Of a stretch of 64,000 nt of DNA, positions 17,586 through 26,178 are shown piece after piece. Location: positions 62,001 through 126,000 of the forward strand of contig JAIBEW010000017.1 in the NCBI GenBank assembly GCA_019459085.1. Reading direction: 5' to 3'. A program made the translations under genes and the position numbers. The stretch is from Kaistella sp. Lineage in GTDB: Bacteria; Bacteroidota; Bacteroidia; Flavobacteriales; Weeksellaceae. Position 1 is the stretch's first letter; the number at the start of each line of letters is the position of its first letter. Below the pieces are notes generated by a model. That model was not told where the DNA came from. It worked only from the letters and a program-made list of their open reading frames with translations, and searched no databases.

Positions 17586-20282
17586 TTAGAATTTATTTAA
17601 AAACTCAAACAGGTCCTCATCGGGCCTTAAATTGAGTTTCTTCCGCAGCCTCGATCTGCTCACATTAATGCTCGAAGGCAAGACGTGTAATATATCTGCC
17701 ATTTCTTTTGAATGCAGGCCGATTTTCAAATAGGCACACAGCCGCAGATCATAAATCGAAAGTTGAGGAAACCTTTCTTTTAGGGATTTGAAAAACTCCT
17801 GATGCAGTTCATCCATCTGTATTTCAAACGTATCATCTTCGATTTCAAGATAGCAGTCGAGCAGCTTTCTCATCTCCTTCCATTTAATGTTAGAGATTAC
17901 TGGATTTGTTTCTGCCTCGCTGATTTTATCTTTCAGACTGTGCAGCAACCTGCTTTTATCATCATCCTCCTTCGCTTTTTTGGCGAGTTCTATTGTTTTA
18001 TTCTTCACCTGGTTTTTCAGAAGTTCTTTTTCCTCTTCCAAAATCTTGTGTTCCTGCCACATCAATTCCTGACGATGTCTTTCCGCCTGTTTTCTGAGAG
18101 ATGCCCTTTCCTTTTTCAAAAGTTTCATCTTTTGCAGGCGGAGTTTGTTCTGCTGATTTTTCCTAAGAACGTAGAATAAAACTGCAACAATCATTAAATA
18201 CAGTGCATAGCTCCAAATACTGCGGTACCATGGCGGCAGTATCGTAAAAGGGAATTCCGACAGTTCTGAAATTTCACTGTCCTTTTTTGCTCTCACTTTT
18301 AAGGCATACTCTCCTTCGTGAAGATTTACAAAATCAACATCGGTTTCTTTGGACCAGCTGCTCCATTGTTGAGAGAAATTTTCCAGGAAATATTGATACT
18401 GCACTCCATCTTCATTCGGAAGAATATAAGATATCCTAATGTTGTTCAAACGGTAAGGTAATTTTTCATTAACAAATAAAGGTTTTGTCTTGTCATTATT
18501 AAAAGCTGATGCGTCTCTTATTTGCAGTGCAGAAGAAAACCGAACTGCTTTTTCTGTGGAAGCGAAATTTTCAAGGGCAAAGCCGTTATCAATTCCGTAG
18601 AAACCAAAATTTTCATTCAGCATTATTGGGCGGTAAAACCCGTTGATTACATTATTAATAATACTGTTCGGTTCGCTAACTATTTCCCGAACGAAATCCT
18701 TTTTTTTCCTTCTAAAATGATATTGCGCAGTGCTGGTTTTCAACTGTATTCCTTGATCACTTTTATACAGGTGAGGAAAATATCCGGAGAATTTCTTGGA
18801 AAAAAATATTTTCCGGTTTTCAGGTTCCAAATTTTGGTTCAGGGTAAAACGGAGAATGCCATAATTAGGGAGATTTGCCCAAAAAGTGGTGTCGTTTTCC
18901 TGAACCAGCTGGCTTACTGCTCCCAAAATTGATTTCATTTTTTTTAGAAAAACCCATTCATCACCTTTTTTCTCAAACACCGCAATTCCACTGTAGTTTC
19001 CGGCGAAGAGAAAATTTCCATTCTGCAGCAAACACATGATTCCCGGCCGATTGGAAATCTGAGTAAAACTGCTGCCTTTTATTTCGTACAGACCCGTGTC
19101 GTGACCGCAGAGAATTCTATTCTCTGTTTTTTTCAAAGTCCATACCTGTCCTTCGGAGCCGGGGATGAGTTGAAAGAGTTGTTTATGACTGTTTTTATTA
19201 TTCAGTTCATTCCAGTTGGCAGTGTATAAACCCTGGTTGGTCCCGATCAGGAAAACATTATCATTCAGGACGGCAGTATTTGCGGTACCAATGTTACTTT
19301 GGTCCTCATTAAAATAAGTGACCTCATCACCCACATTGATTACGGAAATTCCATGATCCAATCCCAACCAGAGTTTTCCGTTCTTCTGAAAATGCATGCT
19401 CAAAACAGTATTGTTCAGCAATCCTTTTTCTTTATTGATATGTTGAATAATATTGCCCTTTAAATCGGTAATGTATAAGCCATTCAGAATGGTTCCGAAA
19501 GCCAAATATTTTTTATTGATGGTCGTAAAACTGAAAACCCTGTGTTTGGCAACTTCGGAATTTACGGGTGTTGAAAAGGGAGACAATTTCCCCTGCGAGA
19601 AATGGAAAATACCTTTGTTTTCAGTTACGATATAGAGGTTTTCCTGTATTTTAAACACTCCGGCAATTTTTAAGGGCGATTCATTCGGAAATTTAAAGAT
19701 CAGTTCTAAAGAAGTTTCTTTCAACCGGTAGAACCCTTTTTTAGCGTCGGCAAGATAAACAGTGCCATCCAACTCGAAACTTCTTGAAAATTCGTAAGGC
19801 GCAGCGATTTTAGTAATTTTCCGGTTTGAGATGCTGTAGATATTCTGATGCGATACAAAAATCTGCTTGTTCAGCAAGGCATAAGTTCCCCAAAACTCTT
19901 CATTTCCGGCTGTTGCGGTATTTTTAAAGGGATATAATGACTGGTACGTAAACTTTCTCAGTTTATCTTTTTCCCAGAGACCGAAGTCCATATCTGCACC
20001 TATGCTTATGGAATTATCATTACGTAAAAAAAGAGATCTGGTAGAACCACTGTACGCACGGAACCGAAGCCATTTCTTACCATCGAACTCCAAAAGTCCA
20101 TTATCGGAGGCCATATAAACGAGACCATTTCTGGCCGAAGATATGGCCCAGATTTTCCCATGATTCCCGTAGTCTTTCGGAAGGTAATTCTTAATATATG
20201 GTGATCCTTTTTCAGAAATATTCTGTGAGTACGAAAAAATATTCACTAAGACGAAGAAAAAAATAAATAATTTTTTGCCCAT
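17586..20282 (-). CDS. Membrane-spanning propeller sensor with LuxR-type HTH
   Basis: 898 residues, a one-piece sensor-regulator. A signal peptide (about 1-20) sends the N-terminal part to the periplasm, where repeated WLG/LGLDHGISVIN-type segments form a predicted two-component-regulator beta-propeller (about 25-580). A Y_Y_Y-type immunoglobulin-like domain (about 600-682) ends at FTILPPWYRS. One membrane helix (about 688-707) leads to a long coiled coil (710-775) and a C-terminal LuxR/GerE-like helix-turn-helix (about 840-885: LRLCAYLKIGLHSKEMADILHVLPSSINVSRSRLRKKL). It has no kinase or receiver domain, so it differs from hybrid two-component systems. It follows the glucan locus in the same direction after a terminator and is the likely regulator of that locus, by position only. 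Confidence 0.88.
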   Translation of the reverse strand: MGKKLFIFFFVLVNIFSYSQNISEKGSPYIKNYLPKDYGNHGKIWAISSARNGLVYMASDNGLLEFDGKKWLRFRAYSGSTRSLFLRNDNSISIGADMDFGLWEKDKLRKFTYQSLYPFKNTATAGNEEFWGTYALLNKQIFVSHQNIYSISNRKITKIAAPYEFSRSFELDGTVYLADAKKGFYRLKETSLELIFKFPNESPLKIAGVFKIQENLYIVTENKGIFHFSQGKLSPFSTPVNSEVAKHRVFSFTTINKKYLAFGTILNGLYITDLKGNIIQHINKEKGLLNNTVLSMHFQKNGKLWLGLDHGISVINVGDEVTYFNEDQSNIGTANTAVLNDNVFLIGTNQGLYTANWNELNNKNSHKQLFQLIPGSEGQVWTLKKTENRILCGHDTGLYEIKGSSFTQISNRPGIMCLLQNGNFLFAGNYSGIAVFEKKGDEWVFLKKMKSILGAVSQLVQENDTTFWANLPNYGILRFTLNQNLEPENRKIFFSKKFSGYFPHLYKSDQGIQLKTSTAQYHFRRKKKDFVREIVSEPNSIINNVINGFYRPIMLNENFGFYGIDNGFALENFASTEKAVRFSSALQIRDASAFNNDKTKPLFVNEKLPYRLNNIRISYILPNEDGVQYQYFLENFSQQWSSWSKETDVDFVNLHEGEYALKVRAKKDSEISELSEFPFTILPPWYRSIWSYALYLMIVAVLFYVLRKNQQNKLRLQKMKLLKKERASLRKQAERHRQELMWQEHKILEEEKELLKNQVKNKTIELAKKAKEDDDKSRLLHSLKDKISEAETNPVISNIKWKEMRKLLDCYLEIEDDTFEIQMDELHQEFFKSLKERFPQLSIYDLRLCAYLKIGLHSKEMADILHVLPSSINVSRSRLRKKLNLRPDEDLFEFLNKF

Positions 20283-20311
20283 ATATTACTTCAAAGATAA
20301 TCAATTTGTAT

Positions 20312-20342
20312 AAAAAAACCGCCTGATTAATATTTCAGGCGG
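20312..20342 (-). terminator. Terminator after the type IX binding protein gene
   Basis: An 8-bp perfect stem CCGCCTGA/TCAGGCGG (20319-20342) has seven A on its low side, which become a U-run on the minus strand. It lies 21 bp past the stop of the 20364-21908 gene and separates the glucan enzymes from the regulator gene. Confidence 0.85.
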
Positions 20343-20363
20343 CATGATTAATTATCGGAATAA

Positions 20364-21908
20364 CTATTTTACAATCAGTTTAGAAGATTGCGTTTCTCCT
20401 TTATCATTGGTCACTTTCAGCACATACACTCCTTTTGAAAGCCCTTGCGAACTAATGCTTTGTGAAGCCGAAGATTTCACTTTCTGACCAGTCATGGTGT
20501 AGATTTCCATATTTTTTACATTAGCATCTGCAAAAACTGTTTCGCCTGCAGTTACCGGATTTGGATAAATTTTCAGATTTCTGCCCGAATTGCTTTCGGT
20601 TGTACCCAAAGTGTTTCTATGGAAATAAATATTATCTACATACACAGTTCCAACATTAGACGTAATTAAAAACTGATAAAGTGAGTTTCGAATCTGTGGT
20701 GGATTATCAAACGCAGAAATAGGAACATCTATAGAAACCCACGATCCCGTAGTTGTAGGTAAATGATTAAGCAGAAAAGCACTTGTTTCTCCTGCTTGGG
20801 CTGCATGATTAGACCATTTTGGATTGATCACTTTACCAACAAGATCTACTCCCGTATCAATGAAATAATCCATGTGGAAATGCGTCATTTGCGAAACGTC
20901 TGCATAATTAGCCAGTTGTACTCCCAGGAAATTTACAAAATCAATTTTTTTAATATCGTTTCCCGCAACCTGTAAATCGGAAATTGAAGAATCATCCCAA
21001 CTTGCAGACCATGCGCTTACCGGTATGTTGGCATAGGCATTACTAAATAAAGAAATGACATCTGCTGCCGGTCTTCCCGGTGGATTTGGAGCAGCAACAC
21101 TTGGTCCCGATACAGTATAATTTACGGTATACGTTTTTGTAGAAGTTCCGTTTTGTGCGGTCACCAAAACCGTTGCCGTTCCTGGCAGAGTAGATGCCTG
21201 TGTAATGACTCTTGTTGCACTCGCATTCGTAGTTGTTGCAAGCGTAATTTGCGGCACCGGACTTGACTGCGGAAAATTCACAGAATAAGTGGTGGTAGCC
21301 GGACTAAATCCTGCAACGGTAGTTCCGTTTACTTTCAGGTCACTCAACGTAGCATCTGCAGTTGGATCTACTACCGTTTTCCAGAAATAAATATTATCCA
21401 GATAAATCGTTGAAGGCGTTACGCCGGCCTGCCCATCAAACTTCAGTTGGAAAACAGAATCCCAGGTCATTCCTGTAAAAGCACTTTTTGGAATGTCAAC
21501 ACTGCTCCATCCTCCGGTTACTAACGGAACGTTTACTAAAAATTCTACTGCGCCGGTTCCGTTATTAATTGGTGAAACACGGATGGATGTTGCGGTGCTG
21601 GTCCAGATATCGATATGTAAAAATTCCATAGCGGCCGCATTTGCAGTGGTAAGTTCAGTTCCCTGATAATTGAAGTTAGCATACACCATCACATTATTTC
21701 CAGAGCCGGAAACCGCTTCAAATGTAGTATTAACAGATCCTGACTGGCCCCAGAACGGGTTGTAATTGGTTGCAATATTGGTATATGAATCACTATATAC
21801 AGAAATTACATTAGCGGCGGCCTGTGTTGGGACCGGCGCATTGGTCATAGGCTGCGAAAAGCCGAATGTAAAGGCTAAAAGCATCAAGAAAATAGATAAA
21901 TTTTTCAT
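20364..21908 (-). CDS. Type IX-secreted protein with two glucan-locus binding-like modules
   Basis: 514 residues, no catalytic motif seen. Signal peptide about 1-18. Two similar modules (about 33-178 and 282-432) each begin with a VIS-[VL]-[FY]-S-x-x-Y-x-N-I motif and end in [YV]-x-DNIYF. Between them lies a cadherin-like sandwich domain (about 185-267, LSDLKVNGTTVAGFSPATTTYSV). The last 75 residues (IYPNPVTAGE... to SSKLIVK) are a type A type IX sorting domain, so the protein is exported across the outer membrane and anchored or released. The same module occurs twice in the lipoprotein at 33355-35238. I infer glucan binding at the surface. It is the last gene before the terminator. Confidence 0.85.
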   Translation of the reverse strand: MKNLSIFLMLLAFTFGFSQPMTNAPVPTQAAANVISVYSDSYTNIATNYNPFWGQSGSVNTTFEAVSGSGNNVMVYANFNYQGTELTTANAAAMEFLHIDIWTSTATSIRVSPINNGTGAVEFLVNVPLVTGGWSSVDIPKSAFTGMTWDSVFQLKFDGQAGVTPSTIYLDNIYFWKTVVDPTADATLSDLKVNGTTVAGFSPATTTYSVNFPQSSPVPQITLATTTNASATRVITQASTLPGTATVLVTAQNGTSTKTYTVNYTVSGPSVAAPNPPGRPAADVISLFSNAYANIPVSAWSASWDDSSISDLQVAGNDIKKIDFVNFLGVQLANYADVSQMTHFHMDYFIDTGVDLVGKVINPKWSNHAAQAGETSAFLLNHLPTTTGSWVSIDVPISAFDNPPQIRNSLYQFLITSNVGTVYVDNIYFHRNTLGTTESNSGRNLKIYPNPVTAGETVFADANVKNMEIYTMTGQKVKSSASQSISSQGLSKGVYVLKVTNDKGETQSSKLIVK

Positions 21909-21918
21909 TTTTATAAAA

Positions 21919-21991
21919 ATTTAAAGGTTAATAAATTAAGATCTTTTTTGGTGTGGTTGAATTCATATAACATGGGTATTTAAAGGTTAAT
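21919..21991 (-). repeat. 14-bp direct repeat flanking the gap between two type IX cargo genes
   Basis: The 14-mer ATTTAAAGGTTAAT occurs exactly at 21919-21932 and 21978-21991, within the 85-bp gap between the GH16 gene and the binding-protein gene. The first copy lies just before the start of the downstream gene, and the second just after the stop of the GH16 gene. Function unknown. Confidence 0.6.
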
Positions 21992-21993
21992 CA

Positions 21994-23694
21994 TTACTTT
22001 TTTATAATTTTATAAGTGTTTGCGCTTCTGGAATTTTCTATTCTCATCAGATAAATTCCAGATTTTAAATGGGACATGTCAAATTGGTAAATTCCGCCTA
22101 CAACCTGCCGGAATACTACTTTTCCGGAAAAATCAAACAGCGTAACGGTGTTATTCCTTTCTGCCAATTTCAGATTCAGGATATCCTCAACAGGATTGGG
22201 ATATAAATAATCTTTGGTTTTTGAAAAGTTCTCTACCCCTAAAGTACACGCGTTTCCGACTACATAGGAATAGTATTTAGTCACCGACATTCCTCCTGCG
22301 TACGCAAATTTCACGGCATAACTGATCGTGGACCCTACGGTTTGTCCGGTAATGGTGTGGGTAAATATTTTGCCTGAAACATTTGTCATCAACGTTTCAG
22401 TAAACGGGCTTTCTTTCCACAAATAAGCTACGACGGCCGTTTTATCAGCATCCAGTAGTTCGAATGTAATCTTCACATCGGTTCCGGTGGTTTGGAAACC
22501 ATATTTGTAACCCGTGGTAAAAGCGCCCTGCGATGCCAAAGTTGAAGCGCCATAACAGTTTGTATTGATGATTGGCGCTGTAACTGCATTTAGAATTACA
22601 GGATTATTAGACGCTGCATTACCGGACAGATCGCTTGCCGAAATATTGAAGGTATAATTGGTATTGGGAGCTAAACCAGAAACGATAACTGATTTCTGAA
22701 CCCCTGAAACATGCGGGATTGTTTGGGTTGATGCGCCTGAAACTGTATACACCACATTTCCTGAAAGATCAGTTGCATTCATCAGTAATTCAACAGACGA
22801 GTCCGTAACTGCACCAACGGAAGCCGTAAAATTGAATGGTGGCTCGTTATCTACAGCCGTATTTTGATAGATTCTTACATAATCGATTACCATAGAAGTC
22901 TGGTTGAAAGCGGCAGGAATTGTTCCTGCTACACCGCCCATCGCAATGTTGAGTAACAGATACTGTTCCTTATCAAAAGGCCAGGTGTTTGCGTTTTTTA
23001 CTGCAGGATTATAAGTGTAATAAGCCACGCCATCAAGCAGAAATGTTATCTGGAACGGCGACCAGTTCATGGAATACACATGATAGTTGTCAGCAATATC
23101 CGATGAAGCGAGCATTCCGCCGTGATTTACCGATCCTCCGTAAGATGAAGGGGTATGAAGTGTGCTTTGTATAAAATTTTCGGGTTGGGAAGGGAAAATT
23201 CCGTATTCCATCATATCAATTTCTCCACACGCAGGCCAGTTCGCAGTTCCGTAAGTTGCTGAGAAAAAACCGCCCGGTTCAATCACATTTCTACCCAAAA
23301 GCCAGATGGCAGGCCATGTTCCCTGGTTTTTCGGAACCTTTGCACGCACATCAACCCGGCCATATTTAAAGGCAAATTTGGAATTCAGTCTTGCTGAAGT
23401 GTAATTTTTGGTGACACTCTGATCCGTAAATGTTTCCTTTTTCGCGACAATATTCAGGTCACCATTATTGGTGAATGAATTGCTGATAAGGTTGGTGTAG
23501 TGTTGCTGTTCCCCGTTAAACCAGCCGCCTGCAGTAGGCATCTGCGTTTGGTGATGCCACTTCGTATTGTCCACCGCTCCATTCACTGTAAATTCATCGG
23601 ACCATACCAAATCACTATACACCACATCAACCTGTGCAAAACAAAAAGTGCTTGCAAACAGCATTAAAATCAGATGAATTGTTTTTTTATACAT
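21994..23694 (-). CDS. Type IX-secreted GH16 endo-beta-glucanase (laminarinase-like)
   Basis: 566 residues. Signal peptide 1-20 (cut after CFA). The GH16 domain (about 25-275) has the catalytic motif GEIDMMEYG with Glu158 as nucleophile, Asp160, and Glu163 as acid/base, plus SWEL/WSDEF-type and GTWPAIWLLG segments seen in beta-1,3- or beta-1,3-1,4-glucanases. A fibronectin type III-like domain follows (about 283-370), then a beta-rich domain (about 380-475) and a type IX sorting tail (YLYPNPVEDILNL...YKIIKK). A beta-1,3-glucan substrate is inferred from the locus (two GH17, GH30, phosphorylase). It probably acts outside the cell as the first cutter. Confidence 0.92.
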   Translation of the reverse strand: MYKKTIHLILMLFASTFCFAQVDVVYSDLVWSDEFTVNGAVDNTKWHHQTQMPTAGGWFNGEQQHYTNLISNSFTNNGDLNIVAKKETFTDQSVTKNYTSARLNSKFAFKYGRVDVRAKVPKNQGTWPAIWLLGRNVIEPGGFFSATYGTANWPACGEIDMMEYGIFPSQPENFIQSTLHTPSSYGGSVNHGGMLASSDIADNYHVYSMNWSPFQITFLLDGVAYYTYNPAVKNANTWPFDKEQYLLLNIAMGGVAGTIPAAFNQTSMVIDYVRIYQNTAVDNEPPFNFTASVGAVTDSSVELLMNATDLSGNVVYTVSGASTQTIPHVSGVQKSVIVSGLAPNTNYTFNISASDLSGNAASNNPVILNAVTAPIINTNCYGASTLASQGAFTTGYKYGFQTTGTDVKITFELLDADKTAVVAYLWKESPFTETLMTNVSGKIFTHTITGQTVGSTISYAVKFAYAGGMSVTKYYSYVVGNACTLGVENFSKTKDYLYPNPVEDILNLKLAERNNTVTLFDFSGKVVFRQVVGGIYQFDMSHLKSGIYLMRIENSRSANTYKIIKK

Positions 23695-23723
23695 AAAATC
23701 TATTCCTATTGATTAATATTCTT

Positions 23724-24641
23724 TTAGATTACTTCTTTCCCAGTCTGAAATTTGAGTTTCTCATTTTTGTCCCAGATTCCCCAATACGCTCCTACCTCTC
23801 CTTCACCACCAACCTTCCAGGATTCATCGAACGAAGAAAAGTAGAAACAGTCTATTTCCTCATCCATGCACCACAGTTGGGTTTTGATGAAATAATCAAG
23901 AGCATTGGTTTCGGAAGGAACCGCGCCTTTTAATTCTTCGCCTTTGCTCGGCCAGCCGGTTTCAGAAATGATGACAGGTTTACCATTTGCCGCAGCTTTT
24001 GCCTGGCGATACATTTCCTTCATATAATTCAGCGCATTTTCTGCGGGACAGCTTTCCCAAAACGGATAACAGTTTGCTAAAATCACATCGCAGGCTTCCG
24101 AAATCCGTGGTTTCATGGTGAATTCAAAATAGGCATCCACATAGCCTACCGGGATCTCGGGGATTTCTTTTTTAACTCTGTAAATGAATTCCAACAATTC
24201 ATCCTCAGACATGTCATTTCGGTACAGCACCTCGTTTCCTACGGCGGCAATGTCTACATAGCCTTCTTTGGCGAGTTTTATAAGTCCTGCGACTTCTCTT
24301 TCATTTACTTCCTGATCTTTTCCGAGCCAGGCGCCAACCAATGTTTTCATTCCGAGTTCTTTAGCGATTATGGGAATATGTTCGTTTCCTTCGGTACAGG
24401 AGAAAGAACGGATCCACGCTGTATGCGGTTTCAGAATCTGCATTCTGCGGCGCACCTGTTCTTCGGTAATAATGTCGCCCGGTTGTTGACCGTCTTCATA
24501 CAAACTAAAACAGAATCCATGAACACCGGTGTGGAGAATTTCTAAAAAAAGATCCTTTTTTTCTGCATCAGATTTATTGAGAAGATAATCTTCCTGATTA
24601 ATTTCCGGTAATGACAGATAGCGTTCTACTCGATAGGACAT
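23724..24641 (-). CDS. Cytoplasmic GH17 beta-1,3-glucan hydrolase or transglycosylase
   Basis: 305 residues with no signal peptide. The GH17 barrel shows both catalytic elements: AAVGNEVLYR (Glu137, acid/base) and IISETGWPS (Glu227, nucleophile), the latter being the GH17 signature. This short, unexported version probably works on imported beta-1,3-gluco-oligosaccharides; transglycosylation is also possible in the family. The start codon is one base beyond the stop of the symporter gene, so uptake and hydrolysis are tightly linked. Confidence 0.9.
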   Translation of the reverse strand: MSYRVERYLSLPEINQEDYLLNKSDAEKKDLFLEILHTGVHGFCFSLYEDGQQPGDIITEEQVRRRMQILKPHTAWIRSFSCTEGNEHIPIIAKELGMKTLVGAWLGKDQEVNEREVAGLIKLAKEGYVDIAAVGNEVLYRNDMSEDELLEFIYRVKKEIPEIPVGYVDAYFEFTMKPRISEACDVILANCYPFWESCPAENALNYMKEMYRQAKAAANGKPVIISETGWPSKGEELKGAVPSETNALDYFIKTQLWCMDEEIDCFYFSSFDESWKVGGEGEVGAYWGIWDKNEKLKFQTGKEVI

Positions 24642-24642
24642 G

Positions 24643-26166
24643 TTAAGATTCTTTATTTGTTGTTTGAATTTTGAGGGCTCTTCGTTCTTCCAGTTCTTTC
24701 TTTATTCTGCTTACGCGTTCTTCATCCAAACTGTACCTCCACATGATTAAAACTGCGATGGCTGCTGTAAGTGAAGGAATGGTGATGTCTGCAATCCTCA
24801 GATTATGCATGGTTTCTGCTGCCTGTGTGGCTTTTCCTGCATCGAAGCCTACTATCGAAAGTGTTAAGCCTCCCAAAGCCAAAGCAATGGATTGCCCAAT
24901 TTTAACCATCCACCAGTATACTGCTCCAAAGGTTCCTTCCCTTCTGGGTAATCCATTCCGCAATTCATCCAGATCGCAGACATCTGCAGTCATACTCATC
25001 ATCAGCGTAAACAGACCTCCTAAACCAAAAGCCATAAACGGAATGGGCAGTAAGAGAACCAGAGGCATTTCCAATGAAAATTTTACCACGCCTACCTGCA
25101 GAACAACGTCTTTGAACAGTACCGCCGTATTTTCGTCTACTTCTACAAAACCCCACCATTTCAGGATATAACCAATGATGGAAATAAAAGTGGAAATGAT
25201 AAATGCGTTTCTTTTCCCATATTTATTGGCCAGCCAGGACACGATCGGAATAATTAAAAAAGCGGTAGCAACTGCACCAAGGATGGAAAATATCGCGGGC
25301 ACCGTTCCGGCCATTTCGTAACTGCCTTTGAACATGTGAAAAACAATAATAAAATAACTGAAGGAAGCCACCAGCTGGAAGCCGTTAAATACCAAAAACG
25401 TCGCTCCGCATAAACGCATGAACGGAATGTTCTTGGTCATATTCTTCATATTGGTCCATAAAATTCCAAGATTAGCTGCGATATTTTTGAAGGTGATTTT
25501 TGCCTTGCTTTCGGGATCCGATACATCCGTTTCTCTGCAGAAAAGCGCCGGCATAATCCCAAAAAACAAACAGGCAAATCCTACAAACAGTGACAGGGTT
25601 CGTACACCGTCTGCCTGCGTTTCAAAAAGGTCTTTGTTGGCAATCAGGATCCAGAATAAAGGAACAATCATCCACGAGATCTGTCCTACCATATTGGCAA
25701 TTCCCATCAAACGGGTTCTTTCCCGGGTGTCGGTGGTCATTTCGTAACCCATGCCGATTAACGGCGTGGAAAACACTGTATTCGCAAAAATAAACAGGAT
25801 GGAAAAGAACAGAAAATACCAGAAATTGTAGGTGGAACCGTTTTCTTCAAACATTTGCCACTGTACGATAAACAGGATGGCAGCTAAAATCGCACCTACA
25901 AAAATATAGGGTCTTCTTCTTCCCCATCTGGAATTGGTATTATCGGTAATAAATCCCATAATAGGATCCGACACGGCATCAAAAAACCTGGGTATCGCGG
26001 CCAATAACCCTGCAATGGCGGGTTCGATTCCAAATGCGGTGATAAGGAAAAAGGAAAAAACTCCCAAAGCTCCGGGCAGCAAATTATTCACCAAATGTCC
26101 TGCGCCAAATGCGGCTTTTTGCAGAAGGGGAACTTTATCTGGGCTTGCGGTCGGCTGATTTACCAT
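24643..26166 (-). CDS. GPH-family sugar:cation symporter
   Basis: 507 residues with about 12 hydrophobic segments. The loop DAVSDPIMGFITDNTNSRWGRRRPYIFVGA is the hallmark of the glycoside-pentoside-hexuronide branch of the major facilitator superfamily, and the central DLDELRNGLPRREGTFGA loop is also typical. It is placed between GH30 and the cytoplasmic GH17 (12 bp and 1 bp away), so a likely cargo is glucose or short beta-glucan oligosaccharides coming from the periplasm. The substrate is inferred from context only. Confidence 0.9.
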   Translation of the reverse strand: MVNQPTASPDKVPLLQKAAFGAGHLVNNLLPGALGVFSFFLITAFGIEPAIAGLLAAIPRFFDAVSDPIMGFITDNTNSRWGRRRPYIFVGAILAAILFIVQWQMFEENGSTYNFWYFLFFSILFIFANTVFSTPLIGMGYEMTTDTRERTRLMGIANMVGQISWMIVPLFWILIANKDLFETQADGVRTLSLFVGFACLFFGIMPALFCRETDVSDPESKAKITFKNIAANLGILWTNMKNMTKNIPFMRLCGATFLVFNGFQLVASFSYFIIVFHMFKGSYEMAGTVPAIFSILGAVATAFLIIPIVSWLANKYGKRNAFIISTFISIIGYILKWWGFVEVDENTAVLFKDVVLQVGVVKFSLEMPLVLLLPIPFMAFGLGGLFTLMMSMTADVCDLDELRNGLPRREGTFGAVYWWMVKIGQSIALALGGLTLSIVGFDAGKATQAAETMHNLRIADITIPSLTAAIAVLIMWRYSLDEERVSRIKKELEERRALKIQTTNKES

Positions 26167-26178
26167 TTTTCTGATTTT

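Noticed and set aside
17586-20282. Hybrid two-component system regulator
   Set aside because: The propeller and Y_Y_Y domains suggest it, but no histidine kinase H-box, ATPase or receiver Asp is present after the membrane helix, only a coiled coil and HTH.
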